From Hwangdonia seohaensis (lineage in GTDB: Bacteria > Bacteroidota > Bacteroidia > Flavobacteriales > Flavobacteriaceae): a stretch of 64,000 nt of DNA. The notes under the pieces are model-generated. The model saw only the letters and a list, made by a program, of their open reading frames with translations. It was not told the DNA's origin and did not search any database. Positions 52,311 to 59,878 of this stretch are shown here, piece after piece. The first letter of the stretch is position 1, and each line of letters begins with the position of its first letter. The DNA lies in the NCBI RefSeq assembly GCF_031932625.1, contig NZ_JAVSCK010000003.1:62001-126000 (forward strand), in the 5' to 3' direction. The translations under genes and the position numbers were made by a program.

Positions 52311-52418
52311 TTTTGGTTTGTTTCTTTGCGCGGTTGTCTTTTACTATGGGGCATAACTCGCAAATATGCGTCGTTTCAAATGCCAAAACAATCCCAATTT
52401 TTATCGGGACAACACAAG

Positions 52419-52472
52419 TAAACGAAACTAGCGTTTTTTTTCTGACAAAGTCAAGTTTCGAGATGGTGCTTA
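52419..52472 (+). repeat. ~54-bp dispersed repeat at the right edge of the restriction island
   Basis: It aligns with 33977-34029 (exact 18-nt core cgttttttttctgacaaa) and shares aaactagcgttt with 32226-32243. It ends at the stop codon of the glycosyltransferase gene. Confidence 0.6.
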
Positions 52473-53318
52473 TTTTAGTTTATTAAGCATGCCTTTCCAC
52501 CGTAAATCCCTAATAAATTTTCCTTCTTTTTCAGAAACCAAATGCTCTAATTTTTGCTTTTTAGCTTTAAAATAACCCGCTAAATAGTCTATAAATAATC
52601 CGAAACTTTTCTTTTTTAAAGCCAGTTTTAAAGCCGAAATAAATGTGATTACAAAACCATAACGCATTTTATACATGGCTTCGCCTTGCAAATATTTTGA
52701 GGCTTTATTATAGCTTATTCCAGTGGGTTTTAAGTGTTTTACTTTTAGGGATTCGTCGGTTAAAATTTGCCATCCGTAAAATTGTGCCAATAGCTCATCA
52801 ACCGTATCCCAACCCATGGATGGTTTAAGTTTGCCAATATCTAAAAAACACTGTTTTCTATATGCTTTTAATGCGCCGCGAATGTGATCTTTATTGGTTA
52901 GATTTTCCAATACCCATGCATAGTTTTTTTTGATGTAGCAAAATCCCGAAGCTATTCCTAGTTTTTCATTATTGTTAAAATGAAAAGTGAGTTGTTCTAA
53001 GTAATTTTCGGGAAAAATTAAATCTGCATCAAATTTGCAAATCACATCGTAATCGGCATCTAAAGTTTCATAACCCTTGTAAAAGGCATTGATGATTTTT
53101 GAACCCGGTAAATGCTGATTTGAAGACTTTGAATTTACCAATGAAATCCAACTATGTTTTTCAGCGAAAGCTTCAACAATATTTTGGGTGGTATCGGTGG
53201 AATTATCATTAACAACCACCACTTTTTTGGGTAAATGGGTTTGGTTTACCAACGAATCTAAAGTCAGCTTTATTGAAGACGCTTCGTTGTGTGCTGGAAT
53301 AATGATGTAGAAATTCAA
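52470..53318 (-). CDS. family 2 glycosyltransferase
   Basis: The 282-aa GT-A-fold enzyme transfers a sugar from a nucleotide-sugar donor. It starts with TTG (MNFYIIIPAHNEASSIK). The nucleotide-binding motif VVVNDNSTDTT and the metal-binding DxD-type KFDADLIF are seen; no clear membrane helix is present. Acceptor and donor are unknown. The start codon lies inside a heptamer repeat, which may have replaced the original upstream region. The next genes upstream are a methyltransferase and a KAS III enzyme, but a 24-bp repeat array stands between. Confidence 0.85.
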   Translation of the reverse strand: MNFYIIIPAHNEASSIKLTLDSLVNQTHLPKKVVVVNDNSTDTTQNIVEAFAEKHSWISLVNSKSSNQHLPGSKIINAFYKGYETLDADYDVICKFDADLIFPENYLEQLTFHFNNNEKLGIASGFCYIKKNYAWVLENLTNKDHIRGALKAYRKQCFLDIGKLKPSMGWDTVDELLAQFYGWQILTDESLKVKHLKPTGISYNKASKYLQGEAMYKMRYGFVITFISALKLALKKKSFGLFIDYLAGYFKAKKQKLEHLVSEKEGKFIRDLRWKGMLNKLK

Positions 53319-53347
53319 AGTTTAAAGTTTAATAGTCAAAGTTAAGA
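53313..53347. repeat. 7-bp-period repeat covering the glycosyltransferase start
   Basis: Five units: attcaaa, gtttaaa, gtttaat, agtcaaa, gttaaga. The TTG start codon of the minus-strand gene (53316-53318) falls in the first unit. Confidence 0.6.
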
Positions 53348-53384
53348 TATTTCTAATTTTATAAAATAAGAGTGAGATTGCCAC

Positions 53385-53480
53385 ACTTCGACTGCGCTCA
53401 GTGCAGGCACTTCGACTGCGCTCAGTGCAGGCACTTCGACTGCGCTCAGTGCAGGCTCTTCGACTGCGCTCAGTGCAGGC
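53385..53480. repeat. four tandem copies of a 24-bp repeat
   Basis: Units at 53385, 53409, 53433 and 53457, each 24 bp with core cttcgactgcgctcagtgca. Units 1-3 are identical; unit 4 starts tc instead of ac. Each has an ACTG-CGCT-CAGT hairpin. On the minus strand it translates as the repeated word ACTERSRS, known to me as a common false ORF in Bacteroidota. No spacers, so it is not CRISPR. Confidence 0.92.
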
Positions 53481-53506
53481 TAATAAATTTTTTGCAATGA
53501 CGTTCA

Positions 53507-54031
53507 TTATTTTACCCGTTCGGCATAAACGATGTAATATCTTGGTGTAAACCAACGTAAAATAGGTCGGATGCCAATTTTTTTTGTTGGATTGGTCCAT
53601 TTTTGAGTATCTATAATTTTCCAACCGGCTTTTTCCAATAGCCAATCGAATTGCCAATCTTCAAACTCGTGGTAATGTCTGTCCAACATATCGGTTTTGC
53701 TTCGGTATGCCGAAGAAAACCATAATTTAAGCGGCACACTGGCAACCAATTTGTCGGCTTTTATAGATTTTAAAACGGTGAAAGGGGAGAGCAGATGTTC
53801 GAATATTTCAAACGCGGTGACAACTTCTGCTTCAGAATTTGTAATGGTTGATGTGTCAAAATCCAAATCCTCGCCTTTGGTGTTTTCAACCTTATAACCA
53901 TGATCCTGCATGATTTTGGTAAACGGGTTTACAACGCCTAAATCTAAAATAGATTCAGTCGTTGAAACGTGTTTTTTTAAAAATTCAATGGTGTGCTTAA
54001 AGCGTTTGTTTGGGTAGCTTTTCTCGTACAT
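53507..54031 (-). CDS. class I SAM-dependent methyltransferase-like protein
   Basis: The 174-aa protein starts MYEKSYPNKRFKHTIEFL. It has a motif-I-like ILDLGVVNPFTKIMQDHG, in which the usual GxGxG is degenerate (GVVNP), an acidic motif II region (GEDLDFD) and VVTAFEIFEHLLSP, a common methyltransferase stretch. It is short for the class. It ends with a hydrophobic strand (YYIVYAERVK). It is 2 nt from the KAS III gene on the same strand, so the two are co-transcribed. Substrate unknown. Confidence 0.75.
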   Translation of the reverse strand: MYEKSYPNKRFKHTIEFLKKHVSTTESILDLGVVNPFTKIMQDHGYKVENTKGEDLDFDTSTITNSEAEVVTAFEIFEHLLSPFTVLKSIKADKLVASVPLKLWFSSAYRSKTDMLDRHYHEFEDWQFDWLLEKAGWKIIDTQKWTNPTKKIGIRPILRWFTPRYYIVYAERVK

Positions 54032-54033
54032 TA

Positions 54034-55092
54034 TTAATGTTTGTAAACAATAGCATTAATATTCATGCCCGCACCAACACTAGCAAACATAATAATATCA
54101 CCTTTATTTATTTCCTGATTTTCCAAATCGCCCTTCAATATCATATCGTATAACGTAGGTACAGTTGCAACGCTGGAATTGCCTAATTTGCCAATGGTCA
54201 TGGGCATTATGTTTTCTGGCATTTGCATATTGTACAGCTTGTAAAAACGTTTTACAATGGCTTCATCCATTTTTTCGTTGGCTTGATGGATAAGGATTTT
54301 CTTTAGGTCTTTAATGTCCACGCCGCTTTTATCCAAACAGGATTTCATGGCTTTGGGGACGTTGCTTATGGCAAACTCGTAAATTTTTCTACCATACATT
54401 TTGATGTAGCGCCGTTTATCATTGATCTCAGGTTTATTGGTTTCCCCGAAAAAGATAAAATGGGCTTCATCGAAAGCAAAGGTTGCTGTTTCGTGGGCTA
54501 TTATACCGCCGTCTTCATTTGAAGATTCTACAATAACCGCACCTGCGCCATCACTGTAAATCATGGAATCCCTATCGTGCGGATCGATAACACGAGACAA
54601 GGTTTCGGCACCGATAACCAAACATTTTTTTGCAATTCCGGATTTTATAAACGCATTGGCTTGAATAACACCTTCTATCCAACCTGGGCATCCAAAAAGC
54701 ACATCGTAACCCACACATTTTGGATTTTGAATTTTTAAAAGATGCTTGACTCTGGAGGCTATACTTGGTACGGTATCGCTTTGTTCGGTGTTGTGCTTAA
54801 CATCGCCGTAGTTATGGGCAACAATAATGTAATCTATATCTTCGCGATTGATTTTTGCATTTTCAATGGCTTTTTCGGCAGCAAAAAAAGCGATATCCGA
54901 AGTGTTTAATTTTTTTTCGGCATACCTACGTTCACCAATTCCTGTAATGGCTTTAAATTTTTCTACAATAACTTCATTGGGAGCATTTATAGTTGAGCCA
55001 TCACTGTTTAAAAATTCATGTTGATAAAAATCTTCATTCTTTTCAATATTACTTGGAATGTAACTTCCAGTTCCTGTGATTCTTATAGTCAT
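54034..55092 (-). CDS. 3-oxoacyl-ACP synthase III family protein (KAS III)
   Basis: The 352-aa thiolase-fold enzyme condenses an acyl-CoA starter with malonyl-ACP or a related thioester. The catalytic triad is visible: Cys in VLFGCPGWIEG (about residue 133), His in ILIHQANEKMDE, and Asn in GKLGNSSVATVPT. The DSMIYSDGAGAVIVE segment is also typical. Start MTIRITGTGSYIPSN is clear. Its companions (methyltransferase, glycosyltransferase) suggest a specialised lipid or secondary-metabolite role rather than house-keeping FabH, but no acyl carrier protein gene is next to it. Confidence 0.9.
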   Translation of the reverse strand: MTIRITGTGSYIPSNIEKNEDFYQHEFLNSDGSTINAPNEVIVEKFKAITGIGERRYAEKKLNTSDIAFFAAEKAIENAKINREDIDYIIVAHNYGDVKHNTEQSDTVPSIASRVKHLLKIQNPKCVGYDVLFGCPGWIEGVIQANAFIKSGIAKKCLVIGAETLSRVIDPHDRDSMIYSDGAGAVIVESSNEDGGIIAHETATFAFDEAHFIFFGETNKPEINDKRRYIKMYGRKIYEFAISNVPKAMKSCLDKSGVDIKDLKKILIHQANEKMDEAIVKRFYKLYNMQMPENIMPMTIGKLGNSSVATVPTLYDMILKGDLENQEINKGDIIMFASVGAGMNINAIVYKH

Positions 55093-55196
55093 AAAATAAA
55101 AAATTGTCTTTAATTAAAAACTAAAAAACAAGATACTATTTTGTAATTAAAAAGCAATCTCAGTTTTGTTTTAATTTACGATGTTCAAAAGCTTAA

Positions 55197-58046
55197 TTAC
55201 GCTTCGGCATAGGCTTCAATAGGTGTACATGAACAAATTAAGTTTCTGTCGCCGTAAGCATCATCAACGCGCCTTACACTCGGCCAAAACTTGTTGTCTT
55301 TAACATATTCCAATGGAAATGCCGCTTCTTGTCTTGTGTACGGAAAATGCCACTCATCATTTGTAATCATATCTAAAGTATGCGGTGCATTTTTAAGTAC
55401 GTTATTAACATCGTCTTTTGAGGAATTGTCGATTTCCTTTTTAATTGAAATCATAGCATCACAAAAACGATCCATTTCTGCTTTACTCTCACTTTCGGTA
55501 GGCTCAATCATCAAGGTTCCAGCTACAGGGAATGAAACTGTTGGCGCATGAAAACCATAATCTATGAGTCGCTTTGCAATGTCGCTCACTTCTATGCCAT
55601 GCTCTTTAAAAGCCCTACAATCTACAATCATCTCATGTGCTGCACGACCGCGCTCGCCAGAGTATAACGTATCAAAACTACCTTGTAAACGTTGCTTTAT
55701 ATAATTGGCATTTAATATGGCGATTTTAGTGGCTTGTGTTAAACCTTCTGCACCGAGCATTTTAATGTAACCATAGGAAATTAAGCACACCAAGGCAGAG
55801 CCAAATGGCGCTGCTGAAATGGCCGTAATGGCTTTATCCCCACCGGTTTTTACGATTGGATTTCCGGGTAAAAACGGAACGAGTTGTTTGGCAACACAGA
55901 TAGGGCCAACACCGGGACCACCGCCACCATGTGGAATAGCAAAGGTTTTATGTAAGTTTAAATGACAAACATCTGCTCCAATATTGCCCGGGTTTGTTAG
56001 GCCCACTTGCGCATTCATATTGGCGCCGTCCATATAAACCTGTCCGCCATTATCGTGAATAATCTGAGTGATTTCTTTAATAGCCGATTCGTAAACCCCG
56101 TGCGTTGATGGATAGGTTACCATGATACAAGATAAATTATCTTTGTGCAATTCGGCTTTTTCGCGTAAATCGTCTACATCAATATTGCCTTCTTCGGTCG
56201 ATTTGGTTACTACCACTTTCATGCCCGCCATAACAGCACTTGCAGGGTTTGTACCGTGAGCGGACGACGGAATTAAACAAATATTCCTATGATGGTCGCC
56301 GCGCGATTCATGGTACGCTTTTATAACCATGAGTCCTGCAAACTCGCCTTGTGCACCAGAATTTGGTTGTAATGACGTTGCTGCAAAACCGGTGATTTCG
56401 GTTAATTGGTCTTCCAATTCCTTTAAAACCGTTAAGTATCCTTTGGCCTGTTTTAATGGTGCAAACGGATGGATATTCCCCCATTTAAACCAACTTAATG
56501 GCAACAATTCCGCAGCAGCGTTTAGCTTCATGGTACAAGACCCTAAAGAAATCATGGAGTGGTTTAATGATAAATCTTTGCGTTCTAAGGATTTTATGTA
56601 ACGCATCAATTCGGTTTCAGAATGATAGGTGTTAAACACGACATCGGTTAAAAACTCTGAATCTCTTTGAACTGATTGCTCGATATTATTGGCTTTTTCA
56701 ACCGAAGAAATTTCAATAGTTTCTTTTTGAGCCGCTTCAGCAAAAATGGAAATTAAATAGTTAATATCCCTAGTGGCTGTAGTTTCATTGATGGAAATGG
56801 TAACGGTGTTTTTATCCGGGTAATATAGATTTACTTTTTTCTCCGAAGCAATTTTCTTTATTTTTTTGGCTTTCGTTTTAATTTGAAGCGTATCAAAATA
56901 AGAAGTGTTTACTTGTTCGTAGCCTAATTTCGTTAAGGCATTGGATAAAGTTGCCGCTTTGTTATGTACATTATTAGCAATAAACTTTAAGCCTTTTGGT
57001 CCGTGATACACCGCGTACATACTAGCCATTACGGCTAAAAGAACTTGCGCTGTGCAAATATTTGATGTGGCTTTGTCTCGTTTTATATGCTGCTCGCGTG
57101 TTTGCAATGCCATACGTAAGGCTCTGTTGCCGTTGGCATCTTTTGTAACGCCAATAATACGCCCAGGAAGATCACGTTTGTAAGCTTCTTTTGTAGCGAA
57201 AAATGCGGCATGAGGCCCGCCATATCCCATTGGTATTCCAAATCGTTGTGTCGTTCCAACCACGACATCGGCACCAAATTTACCTGGAGCTTCTAATTTT
57301 ACCAAACTTAAAATATCGGCAGCTACTGCCACTTTAATATCGGCATTATTGGCTTTACCGATAAAAGTTTTGATGTCTGTAATTTGACCATCTTTACCGG
57401 GATACTGCAATAAAGCCCCGAAAAATTCCTTTGAAAAATCGAAGGTGTCTTCATTCCCAACTACTAATTCAATACCAATTGGGGCAGATCTTGTTTGTAA
57501 TAATGACAAGGTTTGGGGCAGTATATTTTCAGAAACAAAAAACTTGTTAATACCATCTTTTTTCTGACTGCGTTCACGAACGGCGAATAATAAGCTCATC
57601 GCTTCCGCAGCAGCAGTGCTTTCGTCCAATAAAGAAGCGTTTGCAATTTCCATGCCCGTTAAGTCGATAACCATGGTTTGGAAGTTTAAAAGGGCTTCCA
57701 ATCTGCCTTGGGCAATTTCGGCTTGATACGGCGTGTATGCTGTGTACCAACCTGGATTTTCAAGAATATTTCGTTGAATAACCGCTGGCATAACCGTAGG
57801 GTGATAGCCCAAACCAATATAGGTTTTGCGCGCTTTGTTTAATTTAGATAAATCGTGAATATGAAGTAAATACTCATGTTCAGTCATAGGTTCGTCTAGA
57901 TTTAGTCCGATTTTTAATCGGATATCGTCTGGAACCGTTTCGTAAATTAATTGGTCTAAAGAGTCGACACCTATAGTTTTTAACATCAAGTTTTGGTCGT
58001 CTTCTCTCGGACCAATATGGCGCAGTGCAAAAGCTTTTGTATTCAT
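55197..58046 (-). CDS. gcvP: glycine dehydrogenase (decarboxylating), P protein of the glycine cleavage system
   Basis: The P protein uses pyridoxal phosphate to decarboxylate glycine and load the lipoyl arm of the H protein. The 949-aa length is the full single-chain form. Seen are MNTKAFALRHIGPREDDQNL, FIGLGYH-type YIGLGYHPTVMPAVIQRNIL, GIPMGYGGPHAAFFATK, and in the C-terminal half the PLP lysine in LNLHKTFAIPHGGGGPGVGP. It ends in RNLICSCTPIEAYAEA. gcvT and gcvH are not in the window. A -7 box lies on the minus strand at 58080-58073. Confidence 0.97.
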   Translation of the reverse strand: MNTKAFALRHIGPREDDQNLMLKTIGVDSLDQLIYETVPDDIRLKIGLNLDEPMTEHEYLLHIHDLSKLNKARKTYIGLGYHPTVMPAVIQRNILENPGWYTAYTPYQAEIAQGRLEALLNFQTMVIDLTGMEIANASLLDESTAAAEAMSLLFAVRERSQKKDGINKFFVSENILPQTLSLLQTRSAPIGIELVVGNEDTFDFSKEFFGALLQYPGKDGQITDIKTFIGKANNADIKVAVAADILSLVKLEAPGKFGADVVVGTTQRFGIPMGYGGPHAAFFATKEAYKRDLPGRIIGVTKDANGNRALRMALQTREQHIKRDKATSNICTAQVLLAVMASMYAVYHGPKGLKFIANNVHNKAATLSNALTKLGYEQVNTSYFDTLQIKTKAKKIKKIASEKKVNLYYPDKNTVTISINETTATRDINYLISIFAEAAQKETIEISSVEKANNIEQSVQRDSEFLTDVVFNTYHSETELMRYIKSLERKDLSLNHSMISLGSCTMKLNAAAELLPLSWFKWGNIHPFAPLKQAKGYLTVLKELEDQLTEITGFAATSLQPNSGAQGEFAGLMVIKAYHESRGDHHRNICLIPSSAHGTNPASAVMAGMKVVVTKSTEEGNIDVDDLREKAELHKDNLSCIMVTYPSTHGVYESAIKEITQIIHDNGGQVYMDGANMNAQVGLTNPGNIGADVCHLNLHKTFAIPHGGGGPGVGPICVAKQLVPFLPGNPIVKTGGDKAITAISAAPFGSALVCLISYGYIKMLGAEGLTQATKIAILNANYIKQRLQGSFDTLYSGERGRAAHEMIVDCRAFKEHGIEVSDIAKRLIDYGFHAPTVSFPVAGTLMIEPTESESKAEMDRFCDAMISIKKEIDNSSKDDVNNVLKNAPHTLDMITNDEWHFPYTRQEAAFPLEYVKDNKFWPSVRRVDDAYGDRNLICSCTPIEAYAEA

Positions 58047-58072
58047 TGAAAGAATTTTGAAAATATAAAATG

Positions 58073-58080
58073 CAAAAATA
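58073..58080 (-). promoter_or_regulatory. -7 box before gcvP
   Basis: On the minus strand this reads TAttTTTG, 26 nt before the gcvP ATG. No -33 match. Confidence 0.4.
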
Positions 58081-58154
58081 CGTAATAAAAAGGATGGATA
58101 AATGGTTAAAACCGAAAGTTTTTAACCATTTAAAAACGTTATTAACAGTTTGCT

Positions 58155-58162
58155 TATTTTTG
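58155..58162 (+). promoter_or_regulatory. -7 box only 4 nt before the UbiA-like start
   Basis: TAttTTTG is followed after 4 nt by the ATG at 58167. As with the DDAH-like gene, the transcript would begin at or next to the start codon. Confidence 0.42.
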
Positions 58163-58166
58163 TGCC

Positions 58167-59015
58167 ATGAAGCTGGCAAAGCAACTTTTTAATTTTTATC
58201 TTAATAGCAGTATTCATGTGGCATTATCGGTGTTTTCGTTAACATGGATTACCTTAATTGAACATCAGGTTTTGTTTGATAAACAGGTATTGTGCTTTGT
58301 GTTTTTTGCTAGCATTGTAGGCTACAATTTTGTTAAGTATTTTGGGCTTGCGAAATTTCATCATTGGAGTTTGGTATTCCCGAAAGCTATCAGGAAGCTA
58401 AAAGCCATCGAAATACTCTCGTTTTTCTGCTTTATTTTAATGTGCTATTACGCGTTTCAGTTAGAAGAAAACACATTGATTTGCATCGCTGTTTTTGGCG
58501 GGATAACGTTTTTGTACGCTATTCCTTTTTTACCCAGACACTTGTTTTTGGATAAACACCAAAACCTAAGAAGTATTGGGGGTTTAAAAATTTATTTAAT
58601 AGCATTGGTTTGGGCTGGCGTAACTGTTTTTTTGCCGTTAGTAAATCAGCATTTTACGATTGATATCAATGTGGTGTTAACAGGCATTCAGCGCTATATG
58701 TTCATTATTGTTTTAATGTTGCCTTTTGAAATTAGGGATTTGCAATACGATAGTTTGAAACTCTCCACAATTCCCCAAAAAATAGGAGTAAAACAAACTA
58801 AAGCCATCGGTGTTTTGCTGTTGTTTGCATTCTTTTTTATCGAGTTTTTTAAAGATGAAATCGCTTCAGTACATACGATTATACTACTGGTAATAACCAT
58901 AATTACCAGCGTTTTTTTAGTATGCTCGAAAGTAGAACAAAAACCGTATTACAGTGCTTTTTGGGTTGAAGCTGTGCCTATTTTATGGCTCGTACTCATG
59001 CTCTTAAATACCTAG
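58167..59015 (+). CDS. UbiA prenyltransferase-like membrane protein
   Basis: The 282-aa protein has eight or nine hydrophobic helices. The layout resembles the UbiA superfamily that prenylates aromatic acceptors, but the first Asp-rich motif (NDxxD) is not visible: the position reads NFVKYFG. A second possible Asp motif is EIRDLQYD in LPFEIRDLQYDSLKLSTIPQ, followed by QKIGVKQTKAIG, which does match UbiA-type sequences. It may therefore be a divergent or inactive member. It is divergent from gcvP by 120 nt. Confidence 0.65.
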   Translation: MKLAKQLFNFYLNSSIHVALSVFSLTWITLIEHQVLFDKQVLCFVFFASIVGYNFVKYFGLAKFHHWSLVFPKAIRKLKAIEILSFFCFILMCYYAFQLEENTLICIAVFGGITFLYAIPFLPRHLFLDKHQNLRSIGGLKIYLIALVWAGVTVFLPLVNQHFTIDINVVLTGIQRYMFIIVLMLPFEIRDLQYDSLKLSTIPQKIGVKQTKAIGVLLLFAFFFIEFFKDEIASVHTIILLVITIITSVFLVCSKVEQKPYYSAFWVEAVPILWLVLMLLNT

Positions 59016-59278
59016 TTTGAATCCTGATTTATAGCGTTGTTTAACTCTTTTTTCATGGATTCTTTACATTTTCTGTCCAAGCACTCTACCTTCGATTCTT
59101 TTATTTTTTTGGTAAGTTTGCTATTGTTTTTTGTGTATTTTCTACAGGCTCTGCAATATATTAAATGGATATTAAGTATTATCTTTTCCCATAAGGTAGC
59201 CTCTTTATATTGTGTTTTGTCGCACACGTGGTTTGCTTCATCGCAAGGCATTACAATCTTCATCTTCTTAGTACTCAT
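59012..59278 (-). CDS. small zinc-binding anti-sigma factor-like protein
   Basis: The 88-aa soluble protein starts at 59278 (MSTKKMKIVMPCDEANHVC), 2 nt after the sigma gene stop. A longer frame from 59305 lies inside the sigma gene. It has HLIYCRAC, an exact H-x3-C-x2-C zinc anti-sigma signature, in a helix-rich context, and no membrane segment. With the sigma gene directly upstream it should sequester the factor in the cytoplasm, perhaps under redox or zinc control (inference). It overlaps the end of the opposite-strand UbiA-like gene by 4 nt. Confidence 0.78.
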   Translation of the reverse strand: MSTKKMKIVMPCDEANHVCDKTQYKEATLWEKIILNIHLIYCRACRKYTKNNSKLTKKIKESKVECLDRKCKESMKKELNNAINQDSN

Positions 59279-59280
59279 AT

Positions 59281-59835
59281 TTAAAACCAATTTTCTTTTA
59301 AGCAATCTGCCATAGCCGTACGTGCTCTATGAATGATTACCCAAAGGTTAGACGCTGTAATGTTAAGTTCATTACAAATAACTTCAGTTTCAAAACCCTG
59401 AATGGTTTTCATTTTAAAAACTTCGGCTTGTTTTGGTGGCAACTTGCCCAAACAGTTGTGTATCGCATTGCCCAATTCGGCATTTTGCAGGGTGTCTTCG
59501 GCTGTTTTATCATAAGGGTCGGCTACGCGTTCTTCTAACCAATCGCCTTCGGTTTCGGAGTCGTCATTATAGGTAATACGCACTTCAGCCTTTCCTTTTT
59601 TAGAATTAATTTTACGATAGTGATCAATAATTTTTCGTTTTAAAATTGAAATTAGCCATGTGCGTTCGCTCGCTTCACCTTTAAAGTTTTTCATCGATTT
59701 TAAAGCTGCCAAAAAAGTATCCTGCACCAAGTCTTGAGCAATTTCCCGGTCGCTAACTCTAGTAATGGTGTAGTTAAATAAGTAGTCTGCGTATAAGTCA
59801 ATCCACTTATTTGGATCTATTTGGTGGTTGGGCAT
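59281..59835 (-). CDS. RNA polymerase ECF-type sigma factor
   Basis: The 184-aa protein has region 2 (about 20-85; DREIAQDLVQDTFLAALKSM, then RTWLISILKRKIIDHYRK) and region 4 (about 125-178; LPPKQAEVFKMKTIQGFETE and ASNLWVIIHRARTAMADCL). It is paired with a zinc-type anti-sigma gene rather than FecR, so it belongs to a stress-type regulon and not to nutrient uptake. An in-frame acidic linker (NDDSETEGDWLEE) separates the domains. A -7 box is on the minus strand at 59871-59864. Confidence 0.93.
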   Translation of the reverse strand: MPNHQIDPNKWIDLYADYLFNYTITRVSDREIAQDLVQDTFLAALKSMKNFKGEASERTWLISILKRKIIDHYRKINSKKGKAEVRITYNDDSETEGDWLEERVADPYDKTAEDTLQNAELGNAIHNCLGKLPPKQAEVFKMKTIQGFETEVICNELNITASNLWVIIHRARTAMADCLKENWF

Positions 59836-59863
59836 TATTGATGCAATTGTTTTTTTTGAATAC

Positions 59864-59871
59864 CAAAAATA
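59864..59871 (-). promoter_or_regulatory. -7 box before the ECF sigma operon
   Basis: On the minus strand TAttTTTG, 28 nt before the sigma ATG. It stands between the end of the peptidase gene and the sigma gene. No -33 match. Confidence 0.4.
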
Positions 59872-59878
59872 AGGTAAA

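Noticed and set aside
53385..53480. CRISPR array
   Set aside because: The units are directly adjacent with no spacers, only four copies, and no cas gene is present.
53322..53657. 111-aa minus-strand ORF with repeated ACTERSRS
   Set aside because: It is the translation of the 24-bp tandem repeat and heptamer repeat, and overlaps the methyltransferase gene in another frame.
59037..59315. 92-aa hydrophobic plus-strand ORF
   Set aside because: It is antisense to the zinc anti-sigma gene; the H-x3-C-x2-C motif and operon position favour the minus strand.
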